In this document: in pieces, positions 57,530 to 64,000 of the stretch
How the letters are laid out: each line of letters begins with the position of its first letter
Numbering within the stretch: the first letter of the stretch is position 1
Assembly (NCBI GenBank): GCA_030762935.1
Contig: CM060880.1
Location: 16,609,001-16,673,000, forward strand
Direction: 5' to 3'
Length of the DNA: 64,000 bases
DNA from: Hymenopus coronatus
Lineage: Eukaryota; Arthropoda; Insecta; Mantodea; Hymenopodidae
Program-made: the position numbers and the translations under genes
The notes under the pieces: model-generated
Told to the model about the DNA's origin: nothing
The model's input: the letters and a program-made list of their open reading frames with translations, nothing else
Databases searched by the model: none

Positions 57530-59889
57530 ATGTTAAAGTACACGTATTAAAATGTGAGTGTTCACAATAAATGTGAAGCTTCTTTGGGTCCCAAGAGCTT
57601 TATCTATATTGTGCATATTACTCATAACTGTAGAGATTATTCAAGGTGGCCATGACATGAAACAATTGCTAGAGCTCTATTTTTTTTTGCAAATGGGAAA
57701 AGTGAAACTGAAAGAAATTCTAGCAAATGTATGTTGTGACCACTGATTCTGATGCCTATAGATCCATTCAGCATTGGTTCTAGTGAAAGCATCATTTGTA
57801 GTTTGTTTATATGATATTCAAAACTGGCCACTGGCTCAAAAACAATAGTAAAAGCTACAAGGAACAGCAACAAGAAGAAATTAACAAAGAAGAACAAACA
57901 GTTTTATAGCAGATGCAGTACACGAGAGGTTATACGCTGCAAATTAAATATATAATCACCCTTGTGGGGTAAGTCACTAGAATCTGGCAATTTTGCGATT
58001 ATTAGGTTCCATTCATAGCTTAATAACTCCCCTACAAAATGCTCACCTGTTATATGTATTGGGAAGGTTAGCCATACTGTCAGTCTGGTGCCCTGATTTA
58101 TTATTCACAAGTGTTCAAACTGCATACCAAACATTTTATCAGTTAACTAGAAATTTGAATTGCTTTTTAATTTTTGGTGTAATTGTATGTGGTTTTATTT
58201 TTAGAGGAAGAAGATCTATATAGAAGAAAACCAAGAAATTTAATGTTTGGTTTAGGTAATTATAATCGGAAAATAGATTGTAAGTTTTTATAAACAGATG
58301 TCTGAGAAATGTTATGGGAATTTGGTGGCCTCTGAAGATATCAAATATAGATTAGTGAAATAATGCAGAATAAAAGGAAAGTGTAAAATTACAAGAATGG
58401 ACTTTGAATGGAATCCCCAAGGATCAAGCAGGCAAAGAGGCAGACAGGATGACTTGATGCAACACGCTGCGAGCTGAAGCAGAGATGCAGGAAAGATAAA
58501 GTGGTTGGCAAAAAAGAGAATTCAATGGCATGTCTTCATTAAGACTATTTGCTTTCCTGCAGACTACTTAGGTAATTACACAATATCATATTAAAATAGA
58601 ACTATAGGTTCTTCATACCATTACAGTACAATAATTTGCAACATTTAATCATATGATGTCATATCAATTGTGTCCTTAGCACGGTGACGTATAATTTAAC
58701 ATTAAGATGTATGTAGGTTACAGGTGATGGCAGAATTCATTGCAATTATCTTTTCAATTTTAATAGTGTGTGATCATAAAGTCTTGATCCATTTTTAGAA
58801 ATAATGTACTGGTAGACCTAAAATTGATAAGGGGTTATCGTGATGGTAGCTACTAATGAAATTCATTGTAATTCAACATCTCTGTCATTCATTTCATATC
58901 ATTAACCCTATCTAGCCTGTAATTGCTGCTGAGGTCTTGTAGATCTCGTACTTTTGATTTTTATAACTTGTGTCTTGATAAACCCCCCAGGGGAGAAAGT
59001 CTAACACTGTCAGGTTAGGGGAACATATTCATCCATCTCTTAGGAAAATGCTGAGGTTCACCTATCCTCTGAACTTTATTAATCAAGCAGATATTTGCTC
59101 ACACAGCTGCTGGTCTATGGACTGCTGCATATATTAAACAGCACGATTAAGCACCAACAACAGCCACTTGTATATCAGCCTGAAATATTAACTTAAAAAT
59201 GGATCAAGACTTTATCATCACCCAGTATAATAATAAACTGAAATATAGGATATGATAATGATTCATAATACTAGTAGAAGACCAAAATAGTGCGTATTTT
59301 GTAAATAAGTTATCTGGTGATTTTTCTGGTTTCTCAAGTTAACAAAGAAATGAAACTTGGTACAACTATTAATTGGAAAATAGAAATAGAAATGTTTTCT
59401 CAATCAAATTTTGACTTTGGTTAACTTGTTATTGACTGAATTGGAAGGAAGTGAAAGAATGTCTTTGGATAGTTACAAACAAATGAAATCTCAATACCTA
59501 AAATCAACTTTCCACTTGGCTATTGATATACTTTCCTATCTATGGAACCAGGGTATTGTGAACAAAATGTATGATTCTTGCTTCTCATTATTGCATTTAG
59601 ATTCATGAGGTCATTGTACTAGATTTCTGATAAGCAGCATCTGGCCTACTTAAATTTAACCTTATTACTCGCGCAAGGCTGATAAGAGATGTCAGTTCTG
59701 AAATTATCAAGTTGCTGATAAAAATATCAGAGACATGGGGTGTCAATGCTCTGATAAAAAAAAAATCAAATGTGCGGAAGGACGTTTATTATTGCTGATA
59801 ATCTTGTCTAATATTTTGATTTAAACATACAATCACAAGCATACTTATCTACAGAAAATAATCTGATATGATACATTCACATGACCTGG
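57530..59889. other. POLG2 intron (presumed), unassigned
   Basis: Expected to be intron upstream of the penultimate POLG2 exon. I looked for the preceding exon on the - strand and did not find it. Frames here have no recognisable product. Confidence 0.4.
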
Positions 59890-60158
59890 TCTCCATGTAT
59901 GGTATTTCTCTGTGTTCTAGTGCTACTATGCTAACCTTTAGTTCTCAAGGTTGCAGGTTGAAACCTGGTTGAGGGCAATGGATTTTTTCTGGTGTAAGTC
60001 CTTTGGAAGGGACACTAAGCCGTTGGTCCTATGTCATAGATTTACGGCATGTAAAGTAATCCTAAGTCTGATACAGCAAAATTTCTGGTTTTTCACACAC
60101 AATGGAACACTAAGAACCACAGTAGTTTAAAGAGCATCCATAAATAAAACTCACGTTT
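59890..60158 (+). mobile_element. SINE-C copy, diverged
   Basis: Head with GGTTGAAACCTGGTTGAGGG, then GATGGATTTTTTCTGGTGTA and the body to CCATAAATAAAACTCACG. An internal stretch after GATGGATTTTTTCTGGTGTA is deleted. Confidence 0.8.
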
Positions 60159-60219
60159 TTTCTATTCTTATAATTGGTAATCCTTCCCCCTTGCTACTTT
60201 ACAAAAACATACTACTTAG

Positions 60220-60530
60220 TAAATAAAGGAAGCTCTGTATTCCACCCAAAAATGTTGAATGGAAATTTCACTAGAAATACTTGTTTTGAGGTCTGCTAAA
60301 TTCTCAAAAGGCATTTTTAGGAAAAAGGTCTATGTTGTGTGTTTGTTCAACTGTGAACAGTATAACTCAAAAACAAAAACTTAAAACACCAAACTTGGAA
60401 CTTATGATCAGCATCTTTCAAGGATGCAACACTAAGATTTTCAACAAAGGATCCTCCCATCCCCTCATTCCAAACTAACCTTTACAGAAAAATATTACTT
60501 ATTTTTATATTTTTACTTTCACTTTTACTA
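60220..60530 (+). repeat. Rep-1 copy, left part, first of a tandem series
   Basis: From GGAAGCTCTGTATTCCACCC to AACTAACCTTTACAGAAAAA. Broken where a second left end begins. Confidence 0.8.
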
Positions 60531-60870
60531 TGTACATAGTGAATAGAGAAGGTATTATATTTCACCAGAAATACATGTTTTGAAGACCCCTGAATGTGTG
60601 TGTATGTGTGTCCATTCCAAAATACTCTAGAGAGAAAATTTTGTTTTTCTAAAAAATGACTAATAATTTTGATTATATGCTGTATATTAAAGATATATAA
60701 GACAAAAAAAAAAAAAGTATATCTTGAATTTTCTGGGAGCAGCCTCTAAAGACCTCTTCATTCTGCATGAATTTTGCATCTAGTAAACTGTATGAGATAA
60801 ACAAAAACTTACTACACAAAATATAGATCTCACGCTAAATAAATTAGAACTCCAACTATACGCGTCACAT

Positions 60871-63021
60871 ATGAAACTTTCGCAAAATGTAGGGGACATC
60901 ATTTGGAAAAACATTCAACAAAATCTTTTAGAAAAACTCAATAGAATAATGCACGAAAAAACAATGAAACTTAAAAAGAAATTGGAGAAACTAATCAGCA
61001 AAACGACGCGGAAAAACCAAACCCAACTCAATATACAGTCAAACAAACCAACTAATGTGAACGTAGTAAATCTTTCGGAAAAAACCTTCAATAACGAAGA
61101 AATGACATTTTTAAACAAGGGCTTCAAAACTTGCACTCAATTCTCGACCAACGTACAAGATTATATAGCGGACATAGAAATAGCTACAAAAGAACTAAAC
61201 CGGACGACAATAAAGAAAGAAGTTGCACCTATACTGCAGGAAATCAAAGACACAAAAATACAGAAGAACAAACATAAACAAATAATCAGGTCCTTAAACA
61301 AAAAACTGGTAGTTTTCTTAAAAGCAAATAAGGGAAACACAACAGTCATAATGGACAAAAAAGGTTACATTTCAAAAGTAGAAACCCTTTTAGAGAATAA
61401 AGAATATACAGAAATAAGTAAAAACCCATTAAACACACTGATAACATCCTTAAAACGTACAATAGAAAGAACAGAAGTTATACCTAAACTAGAAAAATTC
61501 AAAATGAAAGAAGCAAACCCAACTCTACCACGTCTTTATGCTTTGCCAAAAATCCACAAACCGGACAAACCCATGAGACCAATAGTCAATTGCATAAACT
61601 CTCCAACCTACAAATTATCTAAGTGGTTAGTTAACAAATTCAATAGCTTCCCGGAACACAACCACCTTTCCATTAAAAACTCCATAGAACTAATAAAACA
61701 TCTAGAAGAGTACAAAGTTTCAAACAATGAGTTGTTGGTTTCGTTTGATGTGAAATCATTATTCACCAGCATCCCAGTCGACAAGTTACTTGAAACCTTC
61801 AAAGCTTGGCTCACGGGCATAGGCTTAAACCAGAAAGAAATAGAAGACTTCCATACTTTAACAGAACTTTGTATCAACCAGAATTATTTCCAATTCAATG
61901 GTAGATTTTACAGACAATCATCAGGCTTAGCGATGGGTAACCCACTTTTGCCCTTTTTAGCAAATCTGTACATGAGACGACTTGAAGTACATATAACCTC
62001 CAGTTTTCCGAATATATTCAAAAAATGGTTTAGATATGTTGATGTTTTTGCGGTGGTCCCCAAAAAATTAGCAGAAGACTCTCTAAAATTACTGAACCTA
62101 CAGGACAGGTACATACAATTCACAATGGAAACAGAAAAAGACCAAATGCTACCATACCTGGACCTAAAACTAACACGGAAAGAACAAAAGATCACTTATG
62201 GCATCTACAGGAAGACCACACATACAGACAATTATATAAAACAGAATAGTTTCAACCCAGAACCTCATAAACAGGCAGTCTTCAACAGCTCAGTACACAG
62301 ACTCCTCAGCATCCCACTTGACCCAGAAGAGTACAACACAGAATACCTCCAACTAAGACATATAGCCTCAGCCAATGGTTTTAACCCAGACATCATTGAC
62401 CAAAAAATTAAAAAACATAAGGGGAAATTAACCTTAAAACAAATCACCACTTGGTCCATACAAAAACCGAAAGTTATATATAAAAAATTCACCTATCATC
62501 CAACAGCAGATTGTAAATTCAAAAAAAATTTCAAGAAATACAATATAAGTTTAGCTTCAAGTAACCAATTCAACATAAAAAATGCATTGAAAACAGACAT
62601 TAAAGACCCCATACCTACAAACCAGAGATCAGGCATCTACAGAATTGACTGCAAGGACTGCAAATCATGTTACATTGGCCAAACAAAAAGAAGACTGGAA
62701 ACAAGGCTAAAGGAACATTTCAGACAAATCAAACAGAAACAAACAGATAAATCGGCAGTAGCATACCATTTTTGGACATCACATCATGAAATACAAAATT
62801 ACATAAAATTGCTAAAACCTGTAAACCACCCGGCAGAACTTACAGTTTGGGAGAATATTCTCATTACACAACAAAAAGACCAACTGATGAATTTTGAAAT
62901 ACCGCCACATGATTTTGAGCTTCTACTGAGAACACCAGATGGCTCCACCGTAATAGACCACAGAGCACAAATTCCAGCCATCAGTCGGACTTCAACTGAA
63001 GAAGAGGGCAATTGCCCTTGA
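60871..63021 (+). pseudogene. PLE reverse transcriptase with GIY-YIG endonuclease; catalytic box damaged
   Basis: 716 codons without a stop. In order: a Lys-rich coiled N-terminal part (to about residue 110), RLYALPKIHKP (about 223-235, typical PLE), VSFDVKSLFTSIP (about 290, RT block A aspartate present), SGLAMGNPLLPFLANLYM (about 350; the family usually has GSPLSP), RYVDVFAVV with Y389-V390-D391-V392 where the family has YVDD, then a CKDCKSC cluster and the endonuclease motifs GIY (588-590) and YIG (601-603) followed by RLETRLKEHF. The second catalytic aspartate appears lost by deletion of one codon. The frame continues upstream of the ATG (NKLELQLYASH), so this ATG is probably internal. 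Such RTs copy the element's RNA and the GIY-YIG domain nicks the target; this copy is unlikely to be active. Functional assignment rests on motifs. Confidence 0.9.
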
Positions 63022-63036
63022 AACATATGTTTTGAA
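62991..63036 (+). ncRNA. Putative minimal type I hammerhead ribozyme at PLE 3' end
   Basis: Core CTGAAGA at 62996-63002 fits CUGANGA. Helix II is AGGGC/GCCCT (63005-63009 with 63014-63018) closed towards the core by A63003-T63019, with G63004 bulged; the loop is AATT. GAA follows at 63020-63022. Helix III is two base pairs, A63023-C63024 with G63029-T63030, loop ATAT. The cleavage-site base is T63031 (GUU triplet). Helix I is TTCAA (62991-62995) with TTGAA (63032-63036), 5 bp. PLEs are known to carry small hammerhead motifs in their terminal repeats. The stop codon TGA (63019-63021) lies inside the core. Folding was done by hand; activity is unknown. Confidence 0.65.
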
Positions 63037-63454
63037 CATAATTACATATAAGTGAGGTGAGTGTTACTATTCCGACTCATTTTCAACTACCACACTCATT
63101 AAACCACACAAATTATGTGATATACACTGTTTTTGTAGAGTTGATCATTTCTAAAATATTCCTTGTTATTGGTTTCAATTTTGCACTACTTAAACTTTTC
63201 CCAAACGGGAAGTGATCTTTTGTTTCATCTCTCTTCATCTTTTATTTTACTTCTAGCCGTGCAAAGTGAAAAACAAATGCACTTGATGACTGGCTTTTTA
63301 AAAGATTTGACTAACATTTTAGCTTAGTGTATTACATTTCTACTTAGATGGAACTAACAACCATTTCTACTAATGTTTATCTTGACTACCACACTGTAGA
63401 TCAAAGGGTTAACTTTGTAACAATAGTTTGTAGAGAAAGTCGTGTGAATGAAAC

Positions 63455-64000
63455 ACATCAACATTTTTCAAAAATGGCTCTAATCATTTTGATTAAAATG
63501 CTGTATGTTTAACATATTTGCATGACATGAAATGTTATGTTGAATTTTCTGGGAATAACTTATGAAGTGCTCTTCATTCTGAATAACTTTTGTTTAAGTG
63601 GTAAACCTTAAGGGATAAACAAAAATTGTAAATCTTATTAGTGCATACAGCTTATATAAAATACAATTTTTGTAGAATTAAACATTTCTGAGATATTCTT
63701 AGTTATTGGTTTGAATTTGAAATATGGCTTTAATTTTTTTTTAAAGGCTGTCATTATTTAGGTCTTTGTTGCAATGCCATACAAAGAGTATGGAAAAATG
63801 ACAACATATGGCAATGCACTTTTAAACATCTGACTATTGATTCAGGCTCCTTTGTATCTGCCACAAAAAGTGAAATGCAATTATTTCTGAAAAGTAAGAA
63901 TAATGTATAGAAGTAACATAAAAAGTAGATGAAAGAGGGCGAAGAAAGTCACGTGAATGTAAGACGTAAATATTTTCAACAAGTAGATAACTGGTTGAGT
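63455..64000 (+). repeat. Rep-1 copy, third of tandem series, runs to window end
   Basis: TTTTTCAAAAATGGCTCTAA, GAATTTTCTGGGAATAACTT, TTAGTTATTGGTTTGAATTT and AAGAAAGTCACGTGAATG show a middle-to-right portion. It may continue past 64000. Confidence 0.75.

Larger units (their letters stand above)
60831..63098 (+). mobile_element. Penelope-like retroelement (PLE), 5'-truncated, nested in Rep-1
   Basis: About 2.27 kb interrupting a Rep-1 copy: Rep-1 runs to AGATCT at 60830 and resumes near 63099 with TTAAACCACACAAATTATG. The element carries one RT/GIY-YIG frame, and its 3' end contains a hammerhead-like fold. The coding frame stays open upstream of the first ATG to the insertion border, so the 5' end is truncated. 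Borders are judged by comparison with other Rep-1 copies and may be off by some bases. Confidence 0.88.
60531..63450 (+). repeat. Rep-1 copy split by the PLE
   Basis: Left part 60531-60830 begins with the palindromic ACTATGTACATAGT and lacks some middle blocks. The PLE occupies 60831-63098. The right part 63099-63450 runs from TTAAACCACACAAATTATGT to GAGAAAGTCGTGTGAATGAA. Confidence 0.85.

Overview
This is an AT-rich animal nuclear sequence, dominated by introns, intergenic DNA and transposable elements. Two host genes can be supported. The translated KDEL receptor shares arthropod-style wording (for example [18 protein letters not shown] and a KGKKLQLPA end), and the interspersed SINE, Penelope-like and non-LTR elements fit an arthropod with a large, repeat-rich genome. 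I cannot name the species.

Host genes. (1) A complete five-exon KDEL receptor (ER lumen protein-retaining receptor) lies on the + strand. Its CDS runs 14323-32434 in exons 14323-14413, 14728-14917, 24103-24172, 28840-29092 and 32400-32434, giving 639 nt and 212 aa, with consensus splice sites and consistent phases. A perfect UPR-element octamer (TGACGTGG on the - strand) sits 43 bp before the start codon, which fits an ER-stress-inducible secretory-pathway gene. (2) The last two coding exons (57275-57498 and 55785-55844) of mitochondrial DNA polymerase gamma accessory subunit (POLG2) lie on the - strand; upstream exons were not found and probably lie past 64000. The two genes point towards each other, about 23 kb apart.

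Layout. 1-14 kb: SINEs of at least three tRNA-derived families, a degenerate - strand RNase H/zinc-knuckle LINE remnant (4.4-5.0 kb) and copies of an unnamed ~0.9 kb repeat, called Rep-1 here. 14.3-32.4 kb: the KDEL receptor. Its intron 2 holds a ~41 bp minisatellite (20.7-22.15 kb) ending in a perfect 87-bp inverted repeat. Introns 2 and 3 hold Rep-1 copies and SINEs, one SINE ending ~25 nt before exon 3. Intron 4 holds a LINE RNase H tail and a fold-back. 32.4-55.6 kb: mostly unassigned AT-rich DNA with one well preserved 5'-truncated LINE (37961-39946, flanked by a perfect 10-bp target-site duplication) and several fold-backs. 55.6-57.5 kb: POLG2 3' end with a Rep-1 inverted pair in its last intron. 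59.9-64 kb: a SINE, tandem Rep-1 copies and a 5'-truncated Penelope-like element (PLE) nested inside a Rep-1 copy.

Most interesting signals. The 3' end of the PLE can be folded as a very small type I hammerhead ribozyme (62991-63036) whose core overlaps the stop codon of the RT/GIY-YIG ORF. That 716-codon ORF is still open although the catalytic YVDD box reads YVDV. Several fold-backs elsewhere carry eroded versions of the same CTGANGA...GAAAC...GTC signature, suggesting they descend from PLE terminal sequences. All nine main Rep-1 copies lie on one strand.
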